DNA of 64,000 bases from Alphaproteobacteria bacterium (GTDB lineage Bacteria > Pseudomonadota > Alphaproteobacteria > Caulobacterales > Aquidulcibacteraceae). Shown here in pieces: positions 7,797-16,062 of this stretch. Numbering within the stretch: the first letter of the stretch is position 1; every line of letters starts with the position of its first letter. The DNA is taken from contig JAPLOL010000151.1 in NCBI GenBank assembly GCA_026400735.1, forward strand, positions 25,799 to 89,798. The letters are read 5' to 3'. The notes under the pieces were generated by a model. The model was not told the DNA's origin. It searched no databases and saw nothing but the letters and a program-made list of their open reading frames with translations. The translations under genes were made by a program, and so were the position numbers.

Positions 7797-9376
7797 GCGA
7801 ACAGACCATGTAGATACCAGCGAGGCGAGACTTCATTCTCGCCATACAATCCCTCACGATAAAGCCAATACCGGCGGCCCTGCTTGTCTTCGACGCGGTA
7901 GTAGTCCCGCGTTTTCTCGCGCTTTTGCCAATCGCCGCTAATTCGCTCAGGGCCTTCTGCACAAACGACTTCGCGCATCACGCGCCGCCAGCGAAAGCGG
8001 ATTGGCGGGCCATCTGGCACACCGGCCATCACTTCAATCTGCTGACCAGGAGAAAACAATCGAACAGGGCGACGCTGCACACCGTCTGCGGGTGGCTTTA
8101 CAGATTTTGCTTCTTTCTCACTTAGCACTGAGCGCCATCCAGCAGCGCGCTCAGGCACATGTTCTTCATGTATTTGCGGACGGACGACACGTTTCGCGCC
8201 GAGCCTAGACGTCAGAATGTCGGCAATAGAGCTGATCGTTTCTGCACTTGCCGAATTTGCATCAACAGAAACTAACGTGCGCGTACGCTCGTTCAGTTCT
8301 GCCAACCGCACCACATTCACCCGCGCCGCCTCAAAGCCAAACTGCGCATCCAAATTTTCGCTGACGATATTTAGCTTCTCGCGGAAGAGCCGCATCAGCG
8401 GCTTCACGTCTCGGAGTGGTTTGGACACGTTCACATCGATCACGCGGTCGCGCCCGTCGACACCAAACAACACAAGCTCCGCGCGCAACACACCTGCGCC
8501 TCGAATATCGAGCTTTTCGATGAGATCGCCGCAAAGATCTTGGGTAACTTGCAGAACTGCGTCGGCGGTGAAGATTGGCTCCAAAAAACGTCGAAGCGCA
8601 AACACTGGCGGCGCCGGGCGGCGTGGGGTTAGCGCTTCTTGGGCGCGACCAAGCGCTTGATCGAGGCGCAGCATCGCGCGTTCGCCCGCTCGTGCGGCAA
8701 ATGCCGAGCGTGGTGCATGCTGGATCTGGCCAATCGCCTTTAAACCAAGGCGACGCAATAAAGTTGCAGCGTCGGGATCAAGGCGCAAAGCTTCCACGGG
8801 CAACGCAGCGAGGTCTGCCTTCCAGCCTTCCGGCTGTTCGAGCGAAGCCTGCAAGCTTTCGCGTAATGTTGCAGGCTTGCCTATTGGCTTTCTGTAGCGA
8901 GAAAACGCCCACGCTGCTCCTGGAGTGGGCGCTATCGCTGCGCGCGAACTGTAACCTTGCGCGTGCAGACGCGTCACGATCTCAGCACAGAGATTTTCTT
9001 CGCCGCCGAACAGGTGTGCGCAGCCGGTGATGTCTAGAAACAGGCCTTCCGGAGGATCGAGCACGACAATCGGTGTGAACCGCTCGCACCACGCGGCGAT
9101 ATTGCCCAAAGCGCGCGTATCTTCCTCAATATCTGCCTCTACTGCCTCCAACTTCGGCTGAATCGCGCGCGCATCGGCGAGCGACATGGCGAGTGTTAGT
9201 CCCAGTGCGCTCGCGCGGGCATCAATACCCTTCAGCTGAAGCGCGCCATTCTCTTTCGAATAAACCGCGAGCGGCCGGCCGTCAGACGGCCCGCGCCCAG
9301 CTCGGATCAGACGATCCGTGCGTATCCGCGGCAGATAAATCGCGAGCCACCTCGCGTTCGGCGAAGCTGCGCTCAT
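7793..9376 (-). CDS. imuB: ImuB, Y-family polymerase-like mutasome adaptor
   Basis: The 527-residue protein resembles DinB/UmuC polymerases but is the catalytically degenerate ImuB, which is thought to dock DnaE2 on the beta clamp. The N-terminus WLAIYLPRIRTDRL is typical. The palm region reads FLDITGCAHLFGGEENLCAEI, where Y-family polymerases carry catalytic acidic residues. The C-terminal part (VAGVPDGPPIRFRWRRVMREV and the tail YWLYREGLYGE) is the ImuB-specific domain. It sits between imuA and dnaE2 and is coupled to dnaE2 by an ATGA overlap. Its start lies about 95 bases inside the 3' end of imuA. Confidence 0.93.
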   Translation of the reverse strand: MSAASPNARWLAIYLPRIRTDRLIRAGRGPSDGRPLAVYSKENGALQLKGIDARASALGLTLAMSLADARAIQPKLEAVEADIEEDTRALGNIAAWCERFTPIVVLDPPEGLFLDITGCAHLFGGEENLCAEIVTRLHAQGYSSRAAIAPTPGAAWAFSRYRKPIGKPATLRESLQASLEQPEGWKADLAALPVEALRLDPDAATLLRRLGLKAIGQIQHAPRSAFAARAGERAMLRLDQALGRAQEALTPRRPAPPVFALRRFLEPIFTADAVLQVTQDLCGDLIEKLDIRGAGVLRAELVLFGVDGRDRVIDVNVSKPLRDVKPLMRLFREKLNIVSENLDAQFGFEAARVNVVRLAELNERTRTLVSVDANSASAETISSIADILTSRLGAKRVVRPQIHEEHVPERAAGWRSVLSEKEAKSVKPPADGVQRRPVRLFSPGQQIEVMAGVPDGPPIRFRWRRVMREVVCAEGPERISGDWQKREKTRDYYRVEDKQGRRYWLYREGLYGENEVSPRWYLHGLFA

Positions 9377-9995
9377 GGGCGTTCCAATCTATGATGAAAT
9401 GCGAGCCCGATGGTCCGCCGCGACTGCGTGTGAGTTCGGCGCGGAAGGCTGGCAGACCGATCTCGTCTGGATCGCCGTTACTTTCTGCAGGTGCGATGCG
9501 CCATCGCGTCCATGCCGCGCTTGGCCCGTTCTCCGGCATCAGCAACAGGCAGCGCGATGAGTAGCGCTCTGCGAATAGCAGCAAGCGTCGGCTGGCTTTG
9601 AGGTCGAGTGGTTTGCCTTGAGCGCCGAGCGCGCAGATCACGATCGCGCCTGTGGCAGCGAGCGCTTGTTCAGCCGCCCAGAGTGCGTCTTCGCGCTTGC
9701 GTGCTCGCGCGACGATCAGGCGATCGAGCGGCAAGCCATATTGCGCGAGGCCGACAGGGTAAGGCGCGCCCTCTTCGGCGAAGGCCGCGTCTTCGCCGGC
9801 CCAGAAGATGCCAGCCGGTCCGGCCCAATGCGCCGCCAAAGCCAGCGTGAAACCCAAAGCCGCCGCCTCGAACCCTGCTCCGACCGGCCCAATTTCATGC
9901 AGCGGCTGACCAGCCATAGTGGCGAGCTTGCCCGCGAACCCACCATCTTGGGCAGGCGCCTCTGAGAGGCCAAAGGAGGCTGGACGGACGCTCAT
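9282..9995 (-). CDS. imuA: ImuA, RecA/SulA-like mutasome protein
   Basis: This is the first gene of the imuA-imuB-dnaE2 cassette. ImuA is a RecA-related protein required for DNA-damage-induced mutagenesis. The ORF is open to 10130, but the ATG at 9995 (MSVRPASFGLSEA) gives a 237-residue product; the longer reading would run into divergent ogt. Recognisable segments are HEIGPVGAGFEAAALGFTLALA near the N-terminus and RLLLFAERYSSRCLLLMPE in the core. The SOS box GTTC-N7-GTTC begins one base upstream of this ATG, so the mRNA may have a very short leader or be leaderless. The C-terminal tail overlaps the imuB start. Confidence 0.87.
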   Translation of the reverse strand: MSVRPASFGLSEAPAQDGGFAGKLATMAGQPLHEIGPVGAGFEAAALGFTLALAAHWAGPAGIFWAGEDAAFAEEGAPYPVGLAQYGLPLDRLIVARARKREDALWAAEQALAATGAIVICALGAQGKPLDLKASRRLLLFAERYSSRCLLLMPENGPSAAWTRWRIAPAESNGDPDEIGLPAFRAELTRSRGGPSGSHFIIDWNAHERSFAEREVARDLSAADTHGSSDPSWARAV

Positions 9996-10010
9996 GTTCT
10001 CTATATGTTC
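9996..10010. promoter_or_regulatory. LexA (SOS) box GTTC-N7-GTTC between imuA and ogt
   Basis: GTTC-TCTATAT-GTTC is an exact match to the direct-repeat LexA operator known from alphaproteobacteria. It lies directly against the imuA start codon and about 60 bases upstream of the divergent ogt start. On the imuA strand the box contains TATAGA, which could be a -10 element, so LexA would cover the core promoter. Control of imuA-imuB-dnaE2 is strongly expected; control of ogt is possible. Confidence 0.85.
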
Positions 10011-10069
10011 TACTCCTTCGAGTCCCCCGCGGCAAGGCGGTAGCGGAACGAAATGGAGGCTGATCGCAG

Positions 10070-10612
10070 ATGTTCGCCTACGCCCTGTTCGACACCGCCA
10101 TCGGCCGCTGCACCCTCGCATGGGGACCACGCGGGATCATCGGAGTGCAGCTACCCGAGCGCAGCCCGGAGGCGACGCGTATTCGTTTGATGCGCCTTTG
10201 CCCGAACGCCGAAGAACTTGAGCCTCCGAAACAGATCGCGCGCGCAATTGAGGACATCAGCGCGCTGCTGCGCGGCGAGAAGAAGTCACTGCGCGCAGTG
10301 CAACTCGATCTTTCGCGCGTGCCGGCGTTCAATGCGCGCGTCTACGAAACCACACGCGCCATCGCACCTGGCGCAACGCGCACCTATGGCGAGATCGCGC
10401 GCGCTATTGGTCAACCAGACGGCGCGCGCGCTGTTGGTCAAGCGCTTGGACGCAACCCGTTCGCGATCGTGGTGCCATGTCACCGCGTTGTCGGCGCCGA
10501 TGACAAGCTCGTCGGTTTTAGCGCCAATGGCGGCATCAAGACGAAGCTGAAGATGCTAAAGATCGAAGGCTGGCGCGAAAATGAGCCGAGCTTGTTCGAG
10601 GAGTTGGCTTAG
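10070..10612 (+). CDS. ogt: Methylated-DNA--[protein]-cysteine S-methyltransferase
   Basis: This suicide repair enzyme transfers the methyl group of O6-methylguanine to its own cysteine. The active-site motif is intact (IVVPCHRVVGAD), preceded by the DNA-binding helix region TRTYGEIARAIGQPDGARAVG and followed by GFSANGGIKTKLKMLKIEG. At 180 residues it is the short Ogt/AGT form, without the Ada regulatory domain. It is divergent from the SOS-controlled mutasome genes, which fits a DNA-repair cluster. Its stop overlaps the stop of the convergent serine hydrolase gene (TTAG). Confidence 0.94.
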   Translation: MFAYALFDTAIGRCTLAWGPRGIIGVQLPERSPEATRIRLMRLCPNAEELEPPKQIARAIEDISALLRGEKKSLRAVQLDLSRVPAFNARVYETTRAIAPGATRTYGEIARAIGQPDGARAVGQALGRNPFAIVVPCHRVVGADDKLVGFSANGGIKTKLKMLKIEGWRENEPSLFEELA

Positions 10613-11763
10613 CCGTTTGAACTTTCCTCAAACGGCTCGGCTATAGTCGCCGCGAACGCATGCAATGCTGCCACCGAAGCAGCATCGCCGCCCATGCTCT
10701 CGGCGGCGTTTGCTACAACAAGCACACCATTTCCAGTTTCTGGGAAGAGACATACCAGTGCGAACCAATTGCCGTCTGAGCCTGAGTGCGTCAGCGCCGG
10801 GCCGCGTAGATTCATTGGATGCGGCGCGGCGCCCCAGCCAAGTGCGGTGCGCGTTTCGCCTTGCGGCGCATGGATGAAGCGATACGTGTCTGTGCGCAGA
10901 AGGCCACCACGGCCATGCTCGCCTTGCATCTGATCGATGCAGAAGCGTGACCAGTCGCGCAGCGTCATACGCATGGCGCCAGCGGGCGCAAACATGTGCG
11001 GGTTCACGTCGTTCTGTTGGTTCGCGATACGGCTGTCGACGTGGCCTTGCGGTTCGTTTGCAGCGCCGAATTGATCGAAGCTAATTGAATGGATGCCGAG
11101 CGGATCGAAGACGTGCGCGACGATCAAATCTTCGAAAGCGCGACCCGTCGCGTGCTCCGCGCATGCTGCCGCGATGATGAAGCCTGTGTTTGAGTACGTG
11201 CTTTCACCACGCGCCGGGCCGACTGGCGCATCTTGCAAGCAGCGCGTGATGTAGCGCAGGCGTTGAGCCGGCAAGGGCGCGGCGTCGGTGTGAAACGTGA
11301 AGAAGAAATCCATATCGGCGGTGTTTTCGGGCAAGCCCGCGCGATGCGAGAGCAAGTCCGGCAACGTGGCGTCGCGATAGGCCGGCTGCATTGTGCTCGC
11401 GAGATCGGGCAGCATTTGCGAGAGCTGACGTTCCCAGCTCAGCGCGCCAGCATCGACGAGTTTGGCGATCAATGTCGCGGTCATCGCTTTGCCATCAGAT
11501 CCCAGATGCCAGCGATCGTTCGGCAAGATCATTGCGGGCGAGCCCAAAGCGCGGACGCCGGCGAAGTATTCCGTCTCGACGTGGAAGTCGCGGATCACGA
11601 TGGCGGCCATGCCTGGGACGGCTTTGCCCGCCATCGCGTCTTGCAAGACGGAGCTGGATTGGGCTTCGAGCGGACGGCTCGGATCGGCGTTTGTGCTGGC
11701 GCAGCCGGCGAGGACAAATGCGCTTGCACCTGCCGACAGTGAGAAATCGCGTCTCGTGAACAT
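10609..11763 (-). CDS. Serine hydrolase of the class C beta-lactamase / esterase family
   Basis: The 384-residue protein begins MFTRRDFSLSAGASAFVLAGC, which combines a possible twin-arginine motif with a lipobox cysteine; an exported lipoprotein is likely. The penicillin-binding-protein fold motifs are present: SDGK as the nucleophilic S-x-x-K, YSNTGF as the Y-x-N element, and HSGSDGN as the HxG equivalent of KTG. Such proteins include EstB-type esterases and D-aminopeptidases as well as beta-lactamases, so the substrate is unknown. The ribosome-binding site is AGGAGAG. It shares a four-base stop overlap with ogt. Confidence 0.87.
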   Translation of the reverse strand: MFTRRDFSLSAGASAFVLAGCASTNADPSRPLEAQSSSVLQDAMAGKAVPGMAAIVIRDFHVETEYFAGVRALGSPAMILPNDRWHLGSDGKAMTATLIAKLVDAGALSWERQLSQMLPDLASTMQPAYRDATLPDLLSHRAGLPENTADMDFFFTFHTDAAPLPAQRLRYITRCLQDAPVGPARGESTYSNTGFIIAAACAEHATGRAFEDLIVAHVFDPLGIHSISFDQFGAANEPQGHVDSRIANQQNDVNPHMFAPAGAMRMTLRDWSRFCIDQMQGEHGRGGLLRTDTYRFIHAPQGETRTALGWGAAPHPMNLRGPALTHSGSDGNWFALVCLFPETGNGVLVVANAAESMGGDAASVAALHAFAATIAEPFEESSNG

Positions 11764-11772
11764 AGCTCTCTC

Positions 11773-12495
11773 CTATCGCACGCCGCGCATCGTGCCGATG
11801 CCTGTTGCGATCAGCCACAATGTCAGGCCGACGAAGCCACCGATGGTCGCCATTGCGAACTCTTCGCCCGATTGGCCGAGCGCCAACGCCAATCCTTCGT
11901 TCGTACCGATGACGATCGCACCGACCGTGACAAAGCCCAGCACCGCACTGATACGCTTGCGCTCACGCCATTGCATCGCGCTGAAAAGCACGACGAACAG
12001 CGCCAACAACAATTGACCCAAGTGCTCGCCGATGGCGACGCCGCCGTATTGGTTGATCAGGTCGAACGTGTATTCGGCTGCGCGCTTGGCTTCTTCGGTT
12101 GCGTTTGCATCGGTGTGCACGCGGGCCAAGCCCGGCACGACGAATACCCAGCGGAACAGACCGATCGCTTGCGCCAAGGCGGACAGCGCACCAGCGACGG
12201 CAGCGCCGATCGCCAGACCCGGCGCATCCGAAACGCGGTTGCGCGTGAGCGTCAAAGCAAAAGCCAGCGGCGCGAGAGCGAGCGCTGAGATCGCGAAGGC
12301 GTGCCACGTCAAAATCAGTGGGGCCCCGCCCTGTGCGAACAGGTTGAGCACCTCGCCTGCCGGGCGGCGGAGAACGTCCGGGTACTCGAAGGTCGCGCCG
12401 AGGATCGCGAACGGCACATTGAAACCGATCGCCGTGGCGATCGCGGCAGCGCCCGTGAAGGGCCGTGGGGCTTCGGTGTAAATTTGCTCAGCCAT
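11773..12495 (-). CDS. Integral membrane protein (DUF4386-like)
   Basis: The 240-residue protein has about six hydrophobic segments and resembles DUF4386-type membrane proteins in its spacing and the late motif GGFVGLTLWLIATGIG. The start is supported by GGAG seven bases upstream. It is divergent from a TetR regulator across 126 bases that hold repeated TCACC/GGTGA half-sites, so it is the probable regulated target. Nothing points to a transport substrate. The serine hydrolase gene follows nine bases downstream and may be co-transcribed. Confidence 0.75.
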   Translation of the reverse strand: MAEQIYTEAPRPFTGAAAIATAIGFNVPFAILGATFEYPDVLRRPAGEVLNLFAQGGAPLILTWHAFAISALALAPLAFALTLTRNRVSDAPGLAIGAAVAGALSALAQAIGLFRWVFVVPGLARVHTDANATEEAKRAAEYTFDLINQYGGVAIGEHLGQLLLALFVVLFSAMQWRERKRISAVLGFVTVGAIVIGTNEGLALALGQSGEEFAMATIGGFVGLTLWLIATGIGTMRGVR

Positions 12496-12510
12496 ATCTT
12501 GTCTCCATCT

Positions 12511-12570
12511 GGTGACATACTATTTATCACCAGTCGGTGACAAGACAAGTGAAAAGTCACCGATGGGTGA
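12511..12570. promoter_or_regulatory. Duplicated palindromic operators TCACC-N4-GGTGA in the TetR intergenic region
   Basis: Two identical-arm palindromes, TCACC-AGTC-GGTGA (12527-12540) and TCACC-GATG-GGTGA (12557-12570), lie 30 bases apart, close to three helical turns. An additional GGTGA half-site at 12511-12515 pairs with the first TCACC over an 11-base spacer. They lie between the divergent membrane-protein and tetR genes, where TetR-family operators are normally found. AT-rich stretches beside them (TACTATTTAT, TATTTTTCTG) could hold the core promoters. Autoregulation is inferred. Confidence 0.75.
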
Positions 12571-12621
12571 TATTTTTCTGGAAGCCGCCCGCGAACAGGC
12601 TGAACAGGGTTCGAGGAGCAC

Positions 12622-13248
12622 ATGCCGAAAACGCCGCCGCCCCCACCTCGCGGACGCGACCGAGACGCCACCGAGCGCCTGATTTTGGCGGCGGCTAAGG
12701 AGGTCTTGGGCGAAGAAGGCTTCGCTAATTTCGGGGTGAACGCCATCGCCCGACGAGCCGGCTGCGATAAACAACTGATCTACCGTTATTACGGCGGTCT
12801 CGACGGCCTGGCCGACGCGATTGGCGCCGATCTGGCCGCAACGCTCAGCGAAGAACTGAAACCGCTCTCGACGCCCACGCCTGAGACCTACGGCGAACTG
12901 ATGCGCCGCTTGGCGCTCGGGCTTTTGGAGCTACTGCGCCGCGACCGGCTCATGCAGCAGATCACGGCTTGGGAAGCGGCAGCGCCCTCGCCTTTGGTGA
13001 AGCGCCTGATCGCGGCGCGTGCAAAGCGCATGGCGATGTGGATGTTCGAAATGCATGGCGCGTTGCAACCGCCCCCTGATGTTGATGCGCCTGCGATGAA
13101 CGCGATCGTCATCGCTGCGATTCAGCAGATTGTGGTGTCGGCCGCAGCGAATGGCGAATTCTCCGGACTGGCGCTTCGCGAAGATGCGCAGTGGGAGCGC
13201 TTGCGCGTGGCGCTCATCAAACTGCTCGCGTCGGTCTACGGCGACTGA
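12622..13248 (+). CDS. TetR/AcrR-family transcriptional regulator
   Basis: The 208-residue protein has the N-terminal TetR helix-turn-helix: TERLILAAAKEVLGEEGFAN, then GVNAIARRAGCDKQLIYRYY, with the recognition helix ending in the characteristic Y-R-Y-Y. The remainder is an all-helical ligand-binding domain with no recognisable specificity. The start is supported by AGGAG upstream. It probably represses itself and the divergent membrane protein via the palindromes at 12511-12570. Its TGA directly abuts the stop of the convergent LysR gene (TGATCA). Confidence 0.93.
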   Translation: MPKTPPPPPRGRDRDATERLILAAAKEVLGEEGFANFGVNAIARRAGCDKQLIYRYYGGLDGLADAIGADLAATLSEELKPLSTPTPETYGELMRRLALGLLELLRRDRLMQQITAWEAAAPSPLVKRLIAARAKRMAMWMFEMHGALQPPPDVDAPAMNAIVIAAIQQIVVSAAANGEFSGLALREDAQWERLRVALIKLLASVYGD

Positions 13249-14277
13249 TCAGTCCGGCGCCTCGAACGAGAGCTTGCCGGCGCCAGGGCGCATCGCGAAC
13301 TCGCGCGGATGCACGAACTCCTCTGCGAACCATGGATTTGTCGACGCAGAGAAGATGTCCTGCAGCCACTCCAAGACGCTCTTGGCCCGAGCAACGCGAG
13401 CGACGGCAGGATCGTAAACGAGGTAGAGTTTTGGTGATGCCGCGGGTTCTTCGCCGAGCATGACGATGTTCGGAATGAAAGCGGCAGCGCAGGTGGGCAA
13501 AAACGCAATACCTGCGCCCGCTAGAACGGACATGACAACTGTGGCGCTACAATTGGTTTCCACGTTGTAGGATGAGAGCGTGCGAACGGCTTCCGCCTTC
13601 GGATCCCAGGTCTCTTTCTGCTGCTGCACCGCGGAATGATGAACCGTGCGGTGCGTCGCGAGTTCAGCTTGCGACTTCGGCACGCCGTAGAGTTTTAGAT
13701 ACGATTCCGCCGCGAACGGCGCATAGTGAACGGTGGCGAGTGGCTCAACGACATGGTCACCGAAATTTCGTGAATCGTATTGCAGCGAAATGTCGATGTC
13801 GTCTTGAAGCGGATTATGCGGCCAGAGCCCGCCGTCGAGCGAGAGCGTTATGCCAGGATTGGCGCGCTGCAGCGCTGGGACGCGCGGTCCAATCCAAAAC
13901 GAGCCAATCCCGTCCGGCGCGGCGATCTTAACTCTGCCCTCGGGCTTATCGTCGAACTCGCGCATCACCCGATCGATCGCGGATGCAGAACGCTGCATGA
14001 CGGTGACGTGCTCTCGAATGCGTACGCCGGCTTCTGTCAGCGTGATCCCGCTCGGCCCTCGCACAACGAGTTGCGTGTTAAGCCTGAATTCGAGATCGCG
14101 AAGGCGCTGGCCAACTGTCGGTTGCGACATCTGCAGCGTTTTGGCGGCAGCGCTGATGCTGCCGCTCTCGGCGACATGGAGGAACAGGCGCAAGTCCGAC
14201 CAGTCTGCGCGCGCGCTCGCGGGCAGCGTCACCTCCCCATCGGAATTCTTTGCAACCCCCATCGGAAATTCGCTCAA
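13249..14277 (-). CDS. LysR-family transcriptional regulator
   Basis: The 342-residue protein carries a winged helix-turn-helix at about residues 25-85 (LRLFLHVAESGSISAAAKTL, QMSQPTVGQRLRDLEFRL) and a LysR substrate domain after it. The N-terminal extension of about 24 residues before the domain is slightly longer than usual, and an ATG at the sixth codon is an alternative start. It is divergent from the four-gene cassette starting at 14334, with only 56 bases between, so it may regulate that cassette. The inducer is unknown. Confidence 0.9.
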   Translation of the reverse strand: MSEFPMGVAKNSDGEVTLPASARADWSDLRLFLHVAESGSISAAAKTLQMSQPTVGQRLRDLEFRLNTQLVVRGPSGITLTEAGVRIREHVTVMQRSASAIDRVMREFDDKPEGRVKIAAPDGIGSFWIGPRVPALQRANPGITLSLDGGLWPHNPLQDDIDISLQYDSRNFGDHVVEPLATVHYAPFAAESYLKLYGVPKSQAELATHRTVHHSAVQQQKETWDPKAEAVRTLSSYNVETNCSATVVMSVLAGAGIAFLPTCAAAFIPNIVMLGEEPAASPKLYLVYDPAVARVARAKSVLEWLQDIFSASTNPWFAEEFVHPREFAMRPGAGKLSFEAPD

Positions 14278-14333
14278 GCTGGCCAGGTCCTTGCTCAGTA
14301 GAACTTGGACACGCGGTTAAGGGGCTGAGCAAG

Positions 14334-14915
14334 ATGAATCTGATCGCAGAAGCGAGCATCAGCGACGGACGCAACACTTTGCCACAAAATGTGGCGGTGG
14401 TAGCGGCTCGCCACGGGCTCGAAATCCTTGATGCTGAAGCGATCCGCGAGGCGCGCACGCTTGCCGCTCAGCTGATCGGCGAGGGCGTCGCGACGGCCGA
14501 GTGCCTTATCGCGCTGCAGTCTCAGTTCGGCGCCGCACTTTTTGGGCTGCGCCAAGAGGGCGCCCTCACCGGATTGCTGGCCGCGTTTCCGCTCAACGAA
14601 GCAGGGCTGGAAGCGCTTGAGCATGGCGCCTTCGATGCCGTGGCGCTCGATACGGCGCTCGTTGCGCGGCCAGGCGAGACGCCGGCGGCCTATTATGGTT
14701 GGGCGTTCGCCGCGACGAACCAAGACGGCGGGCGCGCCGTCATGATGGCGAGCGTCGACATTCACCGCCTGCTCTATTGGGCGGTGCCGACATTCGCGCG
14801 CGCGGTCACTGCGGACGGCTCTCGTGCGCTGCAGCGTATCGGATTTCGCCCGCATGCTACGCAAGCTGCCCTGTTCGTCATCGCGCCCGCGCTCAACGTC
14901 GGCGCACGGACATGA
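14334..14915 (+). CDS. Unknown protein, possible GNAT-like fold; first gene of a four-gene cassette
   Basis: The ORF opens at 14250, but the ATG at 14334 has AAGGGG upstream and does not intrude into the LysR gene, giving 193 residues. The C-terminal half (YYGWAFAATNQDGGRAVMMA, then FARAVTADGSRALQRIGF) resembles the strand and helix pattern of acyltransferase-like proteins, but no acetyl-CoA P-loop can be assigned with confidence. Its stop overlaps the next start (ATGA), so it is translationally coupled to the GNAT gene downstream. Confidence 0.75.
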   Translation: MNLIAEASISDGRNTLPQNVAVVAARHGLEILDAEAIREARTLAAQLIGEGVATAECLIALQSQFGAALFGLRQEGALTGLLAAFPLNEAGLEALEHGAFDAVALDTALVARPGETPAAYYGWAFAATNQDGGRAVMMASVDIHRLLYWAVPTFARAVTADGSRALQRIGFRPHATQAALFVIAPALNVGART

Positions 14916-15499
14916 AACGGCCGATCAAACGCACATCGACGCGCACCGTGACGGTGAGCGTGGTGCGCGACATCGAAGGCTTGATGGAAGTTTGGAGCGT
15001 CCGCTCACTTGTCTACATGGGCGAGCAGGATTGCCCTTACCAAGAAGAGTTCGACGGCAACGACCTCGCGGGCGCGACGCATCTCATTGCGCGCGTGGGC
15101 AAAGAGCCGGTTGGGGTGATGCGCATCCGCTGGTTCGCGGATTTCGCTAAGATCGAACGCGTCGCCATTCGCCAATCACATCGCAGCGGCGAGGTATCGG
15201 CGGCATTGGTGAAAACCTCGCTCGATCTCGCAGCACGCAAGGGCTACCGGCGGGTGCTCGGTCATATCCAGGCGCGGCTGCTGAAGTATTGGCTACGCAC
15301 CGCGAATGTGCGGCTGCGGCCGGAGCGCCCGCAGTTCAGCTTCTCGGGTTACGATTACATCGAGATCGAGCGCGATCTTGTGCCGCCTGAAGGAGCGATC
15401 GGACTCGACACGCCAGCGATGGTGTTGTTGCGCCCTGAGGGTGACTGGGATCGCCCTGGTGTTCTGGAAAAGTCGGCGGCGCGGAGTCGCGCCCGCTGA
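14912..15499 (+). CDS. GNAT-family N-acetyltransferase-like protein
   Basis: The 195-residue protein has a GNAT-like core: VWSVRSLVYMGEQDCPYQEE, then HLIARVGKEPVGVMRIRW for strands 2-4, then KIERVAIRQSHRSGEVSAAL, which holds the acetyl-CoA pyrophosphate-binding loop region. The ORF track begins at 14699, but the ATG at 14912 (ATGA overlap) is the sensible start. The combination EEFDGND followed by ATHL recalls a distinct alphaproteobacterial GNAT subgroup. The substrate is unknown. Neighbours are the GNAT-like gene before it and the cysteine hydrolase after it. Confidence 0.82.
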   Translation: MKRPIKRTSTRTVTVSVVRDIEGLMEVWSVRSLVYMGEQDCPYQEEFDGNDLAGATHLIARVGKEPVGVMRIRWFADFAKIERVAIRQSHRSGEVSAALVKTSLDLAARKGYRRVLGHIQARLLKYWLRTANVRLRPERPQFSFSGYDYIEIERDLVPPEGAIGLDTPAMVLLRPEGDWDRPGVLEKSAARSRAR

Positions 15500-16062
15500 T
15501 GCTGCCGACAACCCGCCATTCCGCTCCTGTGCTTGTGTGCCTCAACCTGCAACGCGCTTACACAGATCCGCTGGATCGCTGCTACGCGCCGCGTGGGGCG
15601 ACTGCGCTCGTTCATGCCGGCGCATGCGTGGCGTGGGCGCGGCGCCAGAACATGCCTGTATGGCACGTGCATACACGCACCGAGGGTGGGCGCAGCATGC
15701 CGATCCCCGGCTTTGAACCTCGGCCGAATGAACGCGTGTTGATGAAGCAATCGTGGTCGCTGTTCGACAGCACCGAAGTGACGCGCGCGCGCCCCGCCCT
15801 ACAGCATGCGTTCGTTCTCGGTTTTACCGCTGCGAAAGACTGCGTGGCCACAGCCATTGATGCTGAGCGCGCCGGCGTGCGCTTCGCCTTCATCACCGAC
15901 GCGATCGCGTCGTCGTCGCTGCCGAACCAATCGGCCGAGATTGTCGACGACGTCTTGGCCTCCTTGCTGGGCGAGTGGGCGGCAAGCGTCACAACGGCCG
16001 AATTGCTGCGGCGCGAGCCGCAATTGGTTACTTCCGCGGAGTCGGGCTTTGAACGTCAATAA
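15499..16062 (+). CDS. Isochorismatase-family cysteine hydrolase with altered catalytic Asp
   Basis: The 187-residue protein has the isochorismatase-like fold. The nucleophilic cysteine is in the cis-peptide segment LGFTAAKDCVATAIDAERAG, and the lysine is in VLMKQSWSLF. The first strand, where family members carry the triad aspartate (typically I-D-M-Q or V-D-L-Q), reads VLVCLNLQRAY, with Asn in place of Asp. The enzyme may therefore be inactive or catalytically modified. The start codon shares its A with the previous stop (TGATG). Its stop lies inside the following small gene. Confidence 0.85.
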   Translation: MLPTTRHSAPVLVCLNLQRAYTDPLDRCYAPRGATALVHAGACVAWARRQNMPVWHVHTRTEGGRSMPIPGFEPRPNERVLMKQSWSLFDSTEVTRARPALQHAFVLGFTAAKDCVATAIDAERAGVRFAFITDAIASSSLPNQSAEIVDDVLASLLGEWAASVTTAELLRREPQLVTSAESGFERQ

